From JBBRZM01 sp963813635 (GTDB lineage Bacteria > Actinomycetota > Acidimicrobiia > IMCC26256 > JBBRZM01), in the NCBI GenBank assembly GCA_963813635.1, contig CAWEZO010000008.1, positions 82,152 to 146,151 on the forward strand: DNA of 64,000 nt, in the 5' to 3' direction. The position numbers were made by a program, and so were the translations under genes. The notes under the pieces are model-generated. The model saw only the letters and a program-made list of their open reading frames with translations. It searched no databases and had not been told where the DNA came from. Position 1 is the stretch's first letter, and the number at the start of each line of letters is the position of its first letter. Positions 46,998 through 57,910 of this stretch are shown here, one piece after another.

Positions 46998-47597
46998 CTA
47001 TCTGCTCCCGCGGGCGATGCCGCGCCCGCGTGCGCGTGGCGCGAGCTCGAGCAGCGCGCCGAGCGCGAGCAGCGCGGCGCCGAGGAGCGCGAGGCCGTGG
47101 CCGGGACCGCCCGTTGCCGCCAACGTGCCGCTGTCATCAGATCCCGCATTCTCACCGGTCGCCGGTCCGACGGTCGCCGGTCCGACGGTGGGCGTCGTCG
47201 TGGGCGTCGTCGTGGGCGTCGTCGTGGGCGTCGTTGTGGTGGTGGTCGGGGGCGGCGGGGTGACTGCGAGCTCGAACACGCCGACGTCGCACGCGTCACC
47301 TTGGGGTCGCGTCACGCCACGCGCGTCGGTGGCCGGTGGCGGGCAACCAGTGGTCACGGCATCGAGCGCGGGACTGGTAGCCGAGAGCGCCATCGTGGGC
47401 ACGAGCGTCGCGGGCGCGTTGAGCGTCAGCGCGCTGAGCTCGGGATCCGCGCCGGTGACGTCGCTCGCGGCATCGAAGACACACGTACCGGCATCCGTGT
47501 TGAACAAGAGGTTGAACCCGACGTCGGTGATCGCGCGGCCGCGCCGGCAAGCCACGCCCGTCGAACCATCATTTGCGTGACGCCGAACGCATCGCAC
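46998..47597 (-). pseudogene. Truncated duplicate of the beta-helix surface protein (copy 2)
   Basis: The 199-codon frame is homologous to the C-terminal two thirds of copy 1 (TDVGFNLLFNTDAGTCVFDA, ARGVTRPQGDACDVGVFELA, then a Thr/Pro repeat of TTPTTTP units and an LAATGG anchor). The beta-helix turns are missing: the distance from palindrome to stop is 672 bases here against 1009 in copy 1, a net loss of about 337. The 5' piece matching GGPGRECDA is in another frame. The anchor proline is changed (LAATG for LPATG), so sorting is doubtful. I read it as a decaying tandem duplicate. Confidence 0.65.
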
Positions 47598-47669
47598 CCC
47601 CTACCTGGACCGCCCACAGTCTGACCGCGATCGGGCGCACCGCTGAGCGGGCCCGCCTCGCACGCGCCC

Positions 47670-47717
47670 TTCTGGGATGAGTTCTCCTACGCATACGGTC
47701 GAAAACTCATCCCAGAA
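47670..47717. repeat. 48-bp palindromic element (family 3, copy 2)
   Basis: Arms TTCTGGGATGAGTT and AACTCATCCCAGAA are perfect over 14 bases; the right half is almost identical to copy 1, and the left half has diverged near the centre. It lies between tRNA-Thr(CGT) and the truncated beta-helix gene. Confidence 0.78.
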
Positions 47718-47739
47718 AGCAGAGAACCGGCAACAGGGG

Positions 47740-47812
47740 AGCCGGGGAGGGGATTCGAACCCCTGACCTGCTCATTACGAGTGAGCTGCTCTACCGACTG
47801 AGCTACCCCGGC
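47740..47812 (-). tRNA. tRNA-Thr (anticodon CGT)
   Basis: A 73-base cloverleaf on the minus strand. The acceptor arms GCCGGGG and CCCCGGC pair. The D-arm contains TAGCTCAGTCGGTAGAGC, the anticodon stem GCTCA/TGAGC holds loop CTCGTAA with anticodon CGT, and the T-arm has GGGGTTCGAATCCCC. No CCA is encoded. It reads ACG. Located just downstream of holB on the same strand. Confidence 0.95.
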
Positions 47813-47825
47813 GAAGGACGGGAGT

Positions 47826-48908
47826 CTATTCGCGCGTCCCTGCGCTCGAACCCGGGAGTTGCAACAGCAGATGCTCCAGTAGCAGTGACTCGCTGGGATT
47901 GAACTCGAACGCAGCGCGCGCCCCACTGCACACGTCGAGCGCCTGCGCGCACGCGCGCGCCGACACATTCAAGCGCGGCCGGTCGATGTTGCGTGGCGAC
48001 GCGTCGGGGCCCGCCAACGCGTCGCGGTACAGAGTCTCGAGCGCGGTGATTCCCTCCAGGAGCGCCGCGGTGCGGGCACGCCGGTGTTGACGCTTGTGCC
48101 GCTCGGCGAGGCGTTTCACCAGCGCGTTCGCAGCGCGGTCGGGGTATCCGGCGCGCTCGATCTCGGCGGCGAGCTCATCGACCTCGTGCTGTTGCTCGGC
48201 TTCGAGCGCGGTCAATGCGTCTTGCATCGCCGCGTTGATCCCCTCTCCAGCTCGCACGACCGACGCACCGCTACCGTCGAGGTCGGCCGCAGCGACGACG
48301 AACGCGTCGCGCACAACTCCCATGGGACCGGCCAGGAGCTCTGCCCGGTCGAGGCGTCCTCCGGCGAGACGCGCCGCGACGTCCGCGCGCCGAGCTTCGA
48401 CGCCCGATTCCACCAGCGCGTCACGCAACGTCGTCTCCGACAGCGCGACGAGATCGACGCGCTGGCACCGGGAACGCACCGTGTCGAGCAGGTCGTCGGG
48501 CGAGGAAGTGACGAGCACCAGCGTGGTGGACGCGGGCGGCTCCTCGAGCGTCTTGAGTAGCTTGTTGGACGACGCTTCGTTGAGCCGGTCGGCTTCGAGG
48601 ACGATCACGATCTTGCGCTCGCCTTCGATCGGGCTCCGATACGCCTCGCGCATGATCGCATCGGCCTGCGCGACGAGTATCTGATTGCCGTCGGGCTCGA
48701 ACTCCACGACATCGGGATGCAACCCACGTAACGCACGGCGGCTCACCTCGCCGGCACTCGCATCGACAGGATCGAGGATCGCCGCGGCGAACCCGCGGGC
48801 GGCGACCTCCGTGCCACGCGGACCCGCAAGGAGGTAGGCGTGCGCAGGCCGTTCGGCCACGCGCCGCAACCGTTCGACCGCTCGGTCCTGGCCCACGAGG
48901 ACGTCCAT
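47826..48908 (-). CDS. holB: DNA polymerase III delta-prime subunit
   Basis: Clamp-loader subunit of 360 residues. The AAA+ fold is recognisable (VGQDRAVERLRRVAERPAHAYLLAG, IVIVLEADRLNEASSNKLLKTLEEPP with the SRC region RSRCQRVDLV). The Walker A loop is degenerate (GPRGTEVAARGF without the GKT), as is usual for delta-prime, which does not hydrolyse ATP. It follows tmk by 18 bases, the usual pairing. Confidence 0.88.
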   Translation of the reverse strand: MDVLVGQDRAVERLRRVAERPAHAYLLAGPRGTEVAARGFAAAILDPVDASAGEVSRRALRGLHPDVVEFEPDGNQILVAQADAIMREAYRSPIEGERKIVIVLEADRLNEASSNKLLKTLEEPPASTTLVLVTSSPDDLLDTVRSRCQRVDLVALSETTLRDALVESGVEARRADVAARLAGGRLDRAELLAGPMGVVRDAFVVAAADLDGSGASVVRAGEGINAAMQDALTALEAEQQHEVDELAAEIERAGYPDRAANALVKRLAERHKRQHRRARTAALLEGITALETLYRDALAGPDASPRNIDRPRLNVSARACAQALDVCSGARAAFEFNPSESLLLEHLLLQLPGSSAGTRE

Positions 48909-48926
48909 GGCGGGGAGTGTACGGGC

Positions 48927-49541
48927 CTAGCTCGCGTCGATCCCGAGTCGCTCGCTGACCACGGCCGACACGCGGGCCGCGACCACGTCGACGTCGGCGT
49001 CGCCGTCGATAACCGCCCACTCGCGCTCCGTCGCGAGCGCGCGGTAGGCATCACGGACGCGAGCGTGGAACTCGGCATCCTCACGCTCGAAACGATCGGG
49101 CGTAGCACCAGCGCGCGCCCGCGCCACGCGTTCGGAGATGTCGATGACGATCACCAGATCGGGTGCGAGGCCGCCGGTCGCCCAGCGGTTGACGGCATCG
49201 ACCAGTTCGGGGCTCAACCCTCGTCCTCCCCCCTGATACGCGAGCGACGAAGCCACATAGCGATCACTCACCACATCCGCGCCACGGGCAAGCGCGGGGC
49301 GCACGATCTCGGCGATGTGTTGCGCACGATCCGCAGCCATCAACAACGCCTCCGCGACCGGCACGACGTGCGCGTCGCGTTCCAACAGCACGTTGCGAAC
49401 CGCCGCGCCGACCGGCGTGGCTCCGGGCTCGAACGTTGCCACGACGTCGCGACCCGACGACCGCAAACGCTCGGCCAAGCGCGCCACCTGGGTGCTCTTA
49501 CCGCTTCCGTCGGCGCCTTCGAGCACGATGAACACGCCCAT
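48927..49541 (-). CDS. tmk: Thymidylate kinase
   Basis: Phosphorylates dTMP to dTDP. The 204-residue protein begins FIVLEGADGSGKSTQVARLA (P-loop), has the dTMP-binding TFEPGATPVG, the DRY-type VVSDRYVASSLAYQGGGRG near residue 93, and a LID region with RARAGATPDRFERED. The ATG at 49541 comes right after the MFS stop (49543). The open frame upstream to 49721 lies inside the MFS gene. holB follows. Confidence 0.93.
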   Translation of the reverse strand: MGVFIVLEGADGSGKSTQVARLAERLRSSGRDVVATFEPGATPVGAAVRNVLLERDAHVVPVAEALLMAADRAQHIAEIVRPALARGADVVSDRYVASSLAYQGGGRGLSPELVDAVNRWATGGLAPDLVIVIDISERVARARAGATPDRFEREDAEFHARVRDAYRALATEREWAVIDGDADVDVVAARVSAVVSERLGIDAS

Positions 49542-49542
49542 C

Positions 49543-51036
49543 TCAGGTACCACCTTCGGGAGCAACGTCGCGCGGTGGCTCGGGGCGGACGTCGGGTACG
49601 GGATCCGAAAGCGCCTCCGGCGCTTCTCCAACCGGACGTTGCGCACTTCGCAACAGGTGCCGCGACACGAGTCCGGCGGCGAGACAGATGAACCCACCGG
49701 TCCAGAGCGCGAAGCGAACACCGGGCAGCGCGTAGCTCAGGCCCAGGAACTCGACCGCACGGTGCGAGAACAAGTGATCGGACATCCAGTCGTACAGATC
49801 AGCCAGGAGTGGCGACACGGTCAGCGACACCAACAGGCACAGTCGGATCACCGAGTAGAGCGTGGCAAACGTACGCCCACGCATCTCGTCCTCAACGGAT
49901 TCCTGTAACACGGTGAAGCCGGTGACATACGTGGCGCCGGCACACGCGCCGGTGGCACCGATGAAGAATGCCGCGGGCGCGAGATTCGAGAAGCACACCG
50001 CGATGATGAGAAAGAGTCCTGTTCCCATCACACCGAAGGTGAACACCGTCTCTCGGGGAAGGCGCTTCTGCACCCACAACAAGGTCACGACGCCGCTCGC
50101 GGCGCCGAAACCGAGCGCGGTCATCAACACTCCGAACGCCGCGCCGGCATTCAACGGGTCCAACACTTCGCTCGCGAACGCCGGCCCGAGCGGGATCATC
50201 GCCCCGCCGCCGATGAGGCCGGCGCCCAGCCCGATGATGATCGCGCGAACCAGGCTGTGCGACGAGATGAACTTGAAGCCTTCACGAATGTCGCGGAACG
50301 TCTCCGTCCAGTCAACGCGCTTCTTCCCCGCCTTCCGTTCGGGGCGTGGGATCGGCAACGTCCAAACGATTGCGGCTGACGTCAGGAAGGTCAACACGTC
50401 GACCCAGAGCGCCAGCACTTCCCGGTCGACCGCCAGGTTCGAAAGCGCATCGATGCGCCCGAGCCACACCGCAAGCAGCGACAGGAAGGAGAACACGACC
50501 GAGGCGATCGGGAACGTGCCGTACGCGGCGACGAGCCCGAGCGAGTTGGCCGACGCGAGCTGGTCGGGCTCGACGAGGTTGGGAACCGTCGCGTCTTTCG
50601 CCGGGCTCCACAGCAACGTGAGGATCTCGATCAGGAACGAGAACACCACGAGCCCGGCCAGCGTGTCGACGAAGGGAAGGAGCGCGAGTAGGGAGGCGCG
50701 GCCGATGTCGCACAGCACCATGACTTTGCGGCGGTCGAATCGATCGACGATCACGCCGCCCACCGTGGCCAGGAAGAACCCGGGCACGACTCGAGCCACC
50801 ATGACCAGGCTCACGGCAGCGCCCGAGTTGTCGGAAACGCGTGCCGCGATCGCGAGGATCGCGATGAGCCCAATCCAGTCGCCCATGCTCGACGTGACCT
50901 GGGCGAGCCAGAGCTTGAAGAACGACTTCGTGCCGAACACGCGCCACGGCGCGTTGGGCATCGGCACCTCGTCGGCATGCGCCGGGATAAACGGCGCGTG
51001 CGGCGGTCGGTTGGCAGCGCCGGCGTCGTCGGCCAT
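49543..51036 (-). CDS. Major facilitator superfamily transporter (MFS_3 type)
   Basis: A 497-residue protein with about twelve hydrophobic segments. After TM2 the MFS loop motif reads GGVIVDRFDRRKVMVLCD. PAKDATVPNLVEPDQLASAN resembles the EntS/TetV-like exporter clade, and QESVEDEMRGRTFATLYSV is typical of it. It probably exports a small molecule (siderophore or drug), but the substrate cannot be assigned. The last 50 residues are a Pro/Glu-rich cytoplasmic tail. It sits between topA and tmk, in the same orientation. Confidence 0.83.
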   Translation of the reverse strand: MADDAGAANRPPHAPFIPAHADEVPMPNAPWRVFGTKSFFKLWLAQVTSSMGDWIGLIAILAIAARVSDNSGAAVSLVMVARVVPGFFLATVGGVIVDRFDRRKVMVLCDIGRASLLALLPFVDTLAGLVVFSFLIEILTLLWSPAKDATVPNLVEPDQLASANSLGLVAAYGTFPIASVVFSFLSLLAVWLGRIDALSNLAVDREVLALWVDVLTFLTSAAIVWTLPIPRPERKAGKKRVDWTETFRDIREGFKFISSHSLVRAIIIGLGAGLIGGGAMIPLGPAFASEVLDPLNAGAAFGVLMTALGFGAASGVVTLLWVQKRLPRETVFTFGVMGTGLFLIIAVCFSNLAPAAFFIGATGACAGATYVTGFTVLQESVEDEMRGRTFATLYSVIRLCLLVSLTVSPLLADLYDWMSDHLFSHRAVEFLGLSYALPGVRFALWTGGFICLAAGLVSRHLLRSAQRPVGEAPEALSDPVPDVRPEPPRDVAPEGGT

Positions 51037-51047
51037 CGCGGTCGAGC

Positions 51048-53860
51048 CTAGGTCTCGTCCTCCGACGGGTCAGGCGCTTCGGACGGCACCGGGTTGGAAG
51101 AACCGGCCGCGACCGCCTTTTTCGCGGTCGTTCGCTTCGCAGCTTTCTTCGCGCCGGTCTTCTTCGCTGCGGCCTTCTTGGCCGGCGGCTTCTTCTTCGG
51201 AGCCTTCTTCGCGGCCGGCTTCTTCTTCGCGGTCTTGCGCTTCTTCGCGGGTCCGCGCTCGGCGCGGGCCCGCAACAGCGCGACCGCCTCTTCCAACGTC
51301 ACGCCTGCCGGATCCGTGCCCCGTGGAATCGTCGCGTTGTGCGTGCCGTCAGTGACGTACGGACCGAAGCGACCGTCGAGCACACGGATCGGCGCCGCTG
51401 AGTCGGGATGCGGACCAAGTTCCGCGATCGGCGGCTTCGCCGCCCTGCGACCACGTCGTTTCGGCAGGGCGAAGATCGCCTCGGCCTCGGGCATCGTGAT
51501 CGTGAAGAGCTGCTCCTCGGTCTCCAGGCTGCGGCTGTCGGTTCCCTTCTTGAGATACGGCCCGTAGCGGCCGTTGAGCGCGGTGATTTCGTTGCCCTCG
51601 GCGTCGACGCCGACGATGCGCGGGAGCGAGAGCAGCTGGAGCGCGTCGTCGAGGGTCAACGAGTCGAGGGTCATCGTCTTGAGCAGCGATCCGGTCCTCG
51701 GCTTCTCACCGTTGTCGCCGTGCTCGCCGACAGAGACGTACGGCCCGTAGCGGCCGTCGCGCGCGACGACTTCGAGACCCGTCGCCGGTTCGATGCCGAG
51801 CACCCGTCCGCCATCGGCCCCGCGCTCGAGGCGCTCGAGCGCATCGGCGATCGTCAGCTCGTCGGGGGCGAGATCCTCCGGTAGCGGCGCCGTGTCATCC
51901 CCGCGCTGGAGGTAGGGACCGTAACGACCGACGCGCACGGCGACGTCGTTGCCATCCGCGTCGACACCGAGCGGGATGGTGTTGACCTCGCGGGCGTCGA
52001 TCGCCGTGAGGTGCTCATCGCTGACGAGCTCGAGCAGACCGGTCGCGCCGTTCCCGAAGTAGAAACGGTTCAGCCACGTCTCGGATTCACTCTCATGGCT
52101 GGCAATGAGGTCGAGGTCTTCTTCCATCTCGGCGGTGAAGCCGTAGTCCACGAGGGGCGCAAAGTGGCGCTCGAGGAGCTGCACCGACGCGAAACCCGTC
52201 CATGACGGCACCGAGCGCGTTGCCCTTGCGCCACACATAGCCGCGGTCCTGGATCGTGCCGACGACCGCCGCGTACGTGGACGGGCGCCCGATGCCCCGC
52301 TCCTCGAGCTCCTTCACGAGGCTGGCTTCGGTGTAACGCGCCGGCGGCTGGGTGGTGTGACTCGACAAGTCGAGACGCGTCACACGTGACCGCCTCGCCG
52401 TCGGTGACGGGCGGGATCGGCGTTTCTTTGTCTTCGAGCTCTGCGTCGGGGTCGTCCGCGCCCTCGACGTACGCGCGCAAGAAGCCGGGGAACTCAATCG
52501 TGCGGCCCGACGCGGTGAACTCGCACAGCTCACCGGTGCTCGACGTGGCGCCGATGCGTGCCGAAACCCTGCGACCGCGCGCGTCGGACATCTGGCATGC
52601 GATCGTTCGCATCCACACCAGCTCGTACAACCGCACCTCGTCGGCATCGAGCTCGCGCCGCAGCTCGTCGGGCGTGCGCATCTGGTCACCCGCCGGACGG
52701 ATCGCCTCGTGCGCCTCCTGCGCGTTCTTGACTTTCCGTTGGTGGGTACGCGGCTTGTCGGGCAGGTACTCGTCGCCATAGAGGTCGCGAATGCGCCGGC
52801 GCGCCGCCGTAACCGCCTGCTCCGACAAGTTGGTCGAGTCGGTGCGCATATAGGTGATGTCGCCGCGGTCGTAGAGGCGCTGCGCAACCGACATCGCATG
52901 GCTGGCGCCGAAACGCAGCTTGCGACTCGCCTCCTGCTGCAGGGTGGAGGTGATGAATGGCGCGGGCGGCTGTTGGCGCCACGGCGTCGACTCGACCGAC
53001 GTGACCTGGAAGTCGGAGTCACCCAACCGCTCGGCCAGCGACCGGGCGCCGGCTTCGTCGAGCACCACCACGTCGGCTGCCGGGCGGCCCGTGGCGGGGT
53101 CGAAGTCTTTGCCGGCGGGGATGCGCTGCCCGTCGATCGTCGCCAGCCGGGCTCGGAATCCCGTGCCGTGGGCGGTGAACGCGCCATCGAGGTCCCACCA
53201 CTCGCCGCTGCGGAAAGCGATCCGGGCCCGCTCACGCTCGACGACGAGCCTCGTGGCAACGCTTTGCACGCGGCCGGCCGAGAGGCGCGGCATCACCTTC
53301 TTCCAGAGCACGGGCGAGATCTCGTAGCCGAAGAGCCGGTCGAGCACGCGGCGGCCCTCCTGCGCCTCGACGAGCTTCATGTCGAGGTCGCGCCAGTCGG
53401 AGATCGCCTGCTCGATCGCGGGGCGCGTGATCTCGTGGAACACCATGCGCTTCACCGGCACGTCGGGCTTCAGCACTTCGAGCACGTGCCAGGAGATCGC
53501 CTCGCCCTCGCGGTCTTCGTCGGTCGCGAGGTACAGCTCACTCGCGTTCTTCACTGCGGCTTTGAGCTCGTTGACGTACTTGCGCTTGTCGGGAGGCACG
53601 ACGTAGATGGGACGGAAATGATCGTCGACGTCGATGCCGAGCCGCCCGGTGTCCGTGCCCTTGTACTTCGCGGGCACCTGACTCGCGTTGCCGGGCAGAT
53701 CGCGGATGTGGCCGTAGCTCGCTTTGATGACGAAGTCGCTGCCGAGAAATCCCGCGATCGTCTTCGCCTTGGCGGGCGATTCCACGATGACGAGTGGCTT
53801 GGGCAACGGACGCGGTCCTTCGGTCTCGGAGTGTGTGGAGTCGACAGCTCTTTCGACCAT
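51048..53860 (-). CDS. topA: DNA topoisomerase I (frameshifts near 52211 and 52379-52385)
   Basis: Type IA topoisomerase relaxing negative supercoils, about 936 residues. Toprim begins KPLVIVESPAKAKTIAGFLG; the active-site tyrosine is in GDITYMRTDSTNLSEQAV. After two one-base insertions the frame continues with YTEASLVKELEERGIGRPST and FASVQLLERHFAPLVDYGFT. The C-terminus has four Toprim-C repeats (GRYGPYLQRG, GRYGPYVSVG, GRYGPYLKKG, GRFGPYVTDG) and a lysine-rich tail of AKK repeats (last 90 residues), as in other actinobacteria. ATG at 53860. Removing one G at 52211-52212 gives NALVPSWTGFASVQ. Confidence 0.92.
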
Positions 53861-53979
53861 CGGCGGGGGCGACTGGAGGCGCAGCCCTTTTTCTGTGGTG
53901 CCACGGAAAGGCCGGTGCTGTCAAACCGTGGCGCTCGGAGCCCTGTTTCATAAGGCTCGGTGACTATCCTCGCCCAGAC

Positions 53980-54653
53980 ATGCACCTCGCGAGCGTCATT
54001 ACCAATCCCACCGATCTCATCCAGACCGTCGGCACGGTCGGGTTGCTCCTGATCGTCTACGCCGAGTCGGGTCTGCTGCTCGGTCTCGTGTTCCCTGGCG
54101 ACTCGCTGCTGATCATCGCGGGCACGCTCGCCGGCAAACGGAAAGCTCAACATCTGGACGGTCGCGATCGGCACGTTCGTCGCAGCGGTGCTCGGAACGG
54201 AGACGGGTTACTGGTTCGGTCAAAAGTTCGGTCCGGCCCTGTTCCGGCGACCCGACTCACGGGTGTTCAAGCATCAATATGTCGAGCGGTTCGCGCGAGT
54301 TCTTCGAACGGCACGGCGCAAAGACGATCGTGCTCGCGCGCTTCATGCCGTTCGTGCGGACCCTGGTACCGATGCTCGCCGGCATCGGTCACATGCCGCG
54401 CCGGCGGTTCACCGTGTTCAACGTGCTCGGCGCCGCGATCTGGGCATTTGGCTTCACCCTCATCGGATACACCATCGGCGAGTCGTTCGCCGGCAAGGAC
54501 AAGTACGTGATTGCCGTGGTGCTCGTGCTGTCCGTGATCCCGATCGCGATCCACCTCGTGCGCGAGCGGCGGCACCCGACACCGGAAGCTCCGGTCGATG
54601 CCGACGCCGAAGCGGCCGAGCTCGAGCGCCTGCTCCACGATCCCGGGGAGTAG
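53980..54653 (+). CDS. DedA-family membrane protein (frameshifts at 54139 and 54290)
   Basis: The protein has about 224 residues and several hydrophobic helices. The DedA pattern is intact across three frames: YAESGLLLGLVFPGDSLLIIAGTLA near the start, NIWTVAIGTFVAAVLGTETGYWFGQKFGP, REFFERHGAKTIVLARFMPFVRTLVPMLAGI, and FTVFNVLGAAIWAFGFTLIGY. One extra C at 54139 and one extra T at 54290-54291 account for the breaks. DedA proteins are linked to polyprenyl-phosphate or phospholipid flipping. An acidic tail ends the protein. Convergent with kdpE. Confidence 0.85.
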
Positions 54654-54686
54654 CTCGGCGGCGTCGCGCTCCGCGTTCGTACCGAG

Positions 54687-55375
54687 CTACGGCTCGGACG
54701 GAAGCTCGAAGCGGTACCCCATCCCGGGCTCGGTGATGAAGTAGCGCGGATGCGCGGGTTCCGGCTCGAGCTTGCGCCGCACCTGCGCCATGAACACGCG
54801 CAGGTAGTTGCTTTCCTTCCCGTACTCCGGCCCCCACACCTCGTGCAACAACTGCTGTTGGGTGACGAGCTTCGACGGGTTGCGCACCAGCACCTCCACC
54901 AGGTGCCACTCGGTCGGCGTGAGCCGAATCTCTTCGCCGTTGCGGTGCACACGCTTCGCGGCCAGGTCGATCGTGAAGTCACGGGTCTCAACCGGGCCGC
55001 CTCCTCGTCGGCGGGTGCAGAGCGGCGGAGCGCGGCTCGCAACCGGGCGATCAGCTCGTCCATGCCGAACGGCTTGGTCACGTAGTCGTCGGCACCCGCT
55101 TCGAGCGCGGCGACCTTCGCTGCCTCGGCGTCGCGCACCGAAAGCACGATGATCGGTACCTGCGTCCAGCCTCGAAGCCCGCGAATCACCTCGATGCCGT
55201 CGATACCGGGAAGGCCGAGGTCGAGCACGACCACATCGGGATGGTGACGCGCCGCGAGCTCGAGCGCATCTTCACCCGTCGGGGCAGCATCGACCTCGTA
55301 ATCGCGCGCCTGCAGATTGATACCGAGCGCGCGGAGGATCTGCGGCTCGTCGTCGACGACGAGGACGCGCGTCAT
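54687..55375 (-). CDS. kdpE: KdpE response regulator (one missing base near 54991-54997)
   Basis: OmpR-family regulator of the kdp operon, about 229 residues. The receiver domain has VLVVDDEPQILRALGINL, phospho-Asp in VVVLDLGLPGIDGIEV, and TKPFGMDELIARLRAAL. The winged-helix output reads LTPTEWHLVEVLVRNPSKLV, then LHEVWGPEYGKESNYLRVFM. The frames join if one G is restored in CGGTT, giving EEAARVETRDFTIDLAAKRV. The start overlaps the kdpD stop by ATGA (55372-55375). Probable binding site at 63336-63372. Confidence 0.92.
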
Positions 55376-57881
55376 GCCGGCGCCTTCGGCAACTGGACGA
55401 CCATGGTCGCGCCGCCCCCGGGAGTGTCGTCGAGCAGGATCGTGCCGTGCATCGCCTGCACAAAGCCGCGCGCCACCGCGAGACCGAGTCCGACGCCGGT
55501 GCCGTTGGACCTGTCACCGAGCCGTTGGAACGGCTGGAACACGCGCGCCTTGTCTTCGGGGTCAATGCCCGGGCCGCGGTCGACGACCCGCAGCTCGACA
55601 TGATCACCGACCTCGGCTGCCTCGACGCGCACTTCCACATCGTCAGGCGACCACGCGAGCGCGTTGTCGACGAGGTTGGCGATCGCGCGTTCGAGCAGCG
55701 CGGTGTCGACCCGAACGCGCGCGAGGGTCTCGGGAACATCGATCGCGACCGGCTCGCCGCGTTCTGCGAGCGAACCCAACGCCCCGGGCACGATCTCCTC
55801 GAGCCCGACGTCGCGGAGCACGAGCTGCAACGCGCCGGTTTGCAGGCGGCTCATGTCGAGCAGGTTGCCGACGAGGGTGTTGAGCCGGTCGGTCTCCTCG
55901 TCGATCGTCTCGAGAAACTCGTGTACCGCGTGTTGGGTCCAGACGACGTCACGCTGCAACAAGCTCGTGACCGAGGCCTTGATCGATGACAGCGGCGTGC
56001 GGAGGTCGTGCGACACGGCGGCAAGCAGGGCCGTACGCAGCTCGTTGGCCTCTTCGAGGTGCTCGGCGACGCTGCGCGTTGGCCCGCAACTGGCGGCGTT
56101 CCACCGCGAGGCGCAGCTGGCCGGCGAACGAGTGCAGCACCGTCAGGTCCTCCTGGCGGATCCCCTCGCCTGAGAACACGAGCACGTTTCGTTCCTGCAA
56201 CGGGATGCGGAGATCGCATTCTTCAGGGGTGCTCGGGATGGGCGTGCCCGCCGACGCCTCGACTGTCCACGCAGCGTCGTCGCGGTGCAATACCGCCACC
56301 ACATCGAGGTCGAATGCGGTGCGGAGCTGCGCGACGAGGTCCGGCAACGGGTCGTCGAGCGCGGCCAGCATGCCGCCCAAGGCAGCGAGCGTCTCGGCTT
56401 CGGCACGGGCGCGTTGCGCTTCGGCCGTACGGCGGCCCGCAACGCTGACGAGCCCGCCGACGACGCCGGCGACGACAAGAAAGATGACGAGTGCGAGCAG
56501 GTTCTCGGCCTCGTCAATCGTGAACGTGTAGAACGGCGGCGTGAAGAACCAGTTGACGAGGCCGAAGCCCAGCACCGCGCAGGCGGCGGCCGGCATGAAG
56601 CCGCCGAGCGCCGCGACGACCACAACGATGAACAGGAAGGCGAGGAGCTCGCTCGGGAGTGCAAACGTGTCGCGGAGCTGAGCCAGCACGAGCGTGAGCG
56701 CGAGCGGGCCGGCGAGCGCAATCGACCAGGCGGCGATACGGCGCCGGCGCGAGATCAGGATTGCCGGCCGCGAACCGGCGGAGCCTGATGTCTGATTCAT
56801 CCGAGACGGCGCTCTCGGGTGAGATCACGTGCACGTCGATTGGGCCGGACGCACGAATCACCGAGTTGATCACTGAACCGCGCAGCCACTCACTCCAGCG
56901 CGGACGACGGCTCGCGCCGAGCACGATCTGGGTCGCGTTCTCTGCGCGCGCGCATTGCACGAGTGCGTCTGCGACATCGCCCCCGGCGACCTCGCGGTAT
57001 TCACCGCCGAGCTCGGTGATGAGCTGCCGTTGGTCCGCGAGTCCGGAAGCGTCCGCGCCGACGAGCCCGTCGGCGGAGCGCACGTGCACACCGATCAGCT
57101 CGCCATGGCTTCGCATCGCAACCCGAGAAGCGCGCCGGATCACGTCGTCGCCGCCGGGCGCGCCCGTGACCGCGACCGCAACTCGTTCGCGAGTCTCCCA
57201 GGGCGCACCGATGCCATGGGCCACCCGGTAGGCCTGGAGCGCGTCGTCGGCGTGGTCGGCGACCCACATCAGTGCGAGCTCGCGCAGTGCGCCGAGGTTG
57301 CCGGGCCGGAAGTAATTGGCGAGCGCGGCGTCGACCTTCTCGGGTGCGTAGATGTTGCCGTGAGCCATGCGGCGCCGAAGTGCTTCCGGCGTCATGTCGA
57401 CCAGCTCGATCTGGTCGGCTGAGCGCACCACCGCGTCGGGGAGTGTCTCCTGCTGTTCGATGCCGGTGATCTCCGACACCACGTCGTTCATCGATTCGAG
57501 GTGCTGCACGTTGACCGTCGACACGACGTTGATGCCCGCATCCAGCAACTCTTCGACGTCTTGCCAGCGCTTCTCGTTGCCGCTTCGGGGCACATTCGTG
57601 TGCGCGAGCTCGTCGATCAGCGCGACGCTCGGCTTGCGCTCGAGAATCGCTTCGACATCCATCTCCTCGAAGCCGGTGCCGCGGTATGTCACGCGCTTCC
57701 GAGGTACGACCTCCAGGTCGCGAACCTGCGCAGCGGTGGTCGACCGCCCGTGCGTCTCCACGAAGCCGACGACGACATCAGTACCCCGCTGGGCGCGCCG
57801 GCAGCCCTCGTTGAGCATCGCGTACGTCTTCCCGACGCCGGGCGCTGCCCCGAGATAGATGCGAAGTGTGCCCCGGCTCAT
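55372..57881 (-). CDS. kdpD: KdpD osmosensitive K+ channel sensor histidine kinase (frameshifts near 56071 and 56700-56805)
   Basis: Membrane histidine kinase of about 836 residues. The N-terminal KdpD domain has Walker A GAAPGVGKTYAMLNEG and DELAHTNVPRSGNEKRWQDV. A UspA-like domain follows (VAVTGAPGGDDVIRRASRVA), four transmembrane helices (LALTLVLAQLRDTF through LLALVIFLVVAGVVGGLVSV), a GAF-like region, HisKA with SHDLRTPLSSIKASV and an ATPase domain ending GTGVGLGLAVARG. Two one-base insertions separate three frames. The USP loop lacks the SxS motif described for c-di-AMP-binding KdpD. The gene overlaps kdpE. Confidence 0.92.
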
Positions 57882-57910
57882 GCGATCAGCTTACGGAGAC
57901 GCGCGGCGGG

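Noticed and set aside
47171..47246. CRISPR-like short repeats of GGGCGTCGTCGT
   Set aside because: This is the codon-level Thr/Pro repeat of the decayed surface protein; there are no spacers of regular length and no cas genes.
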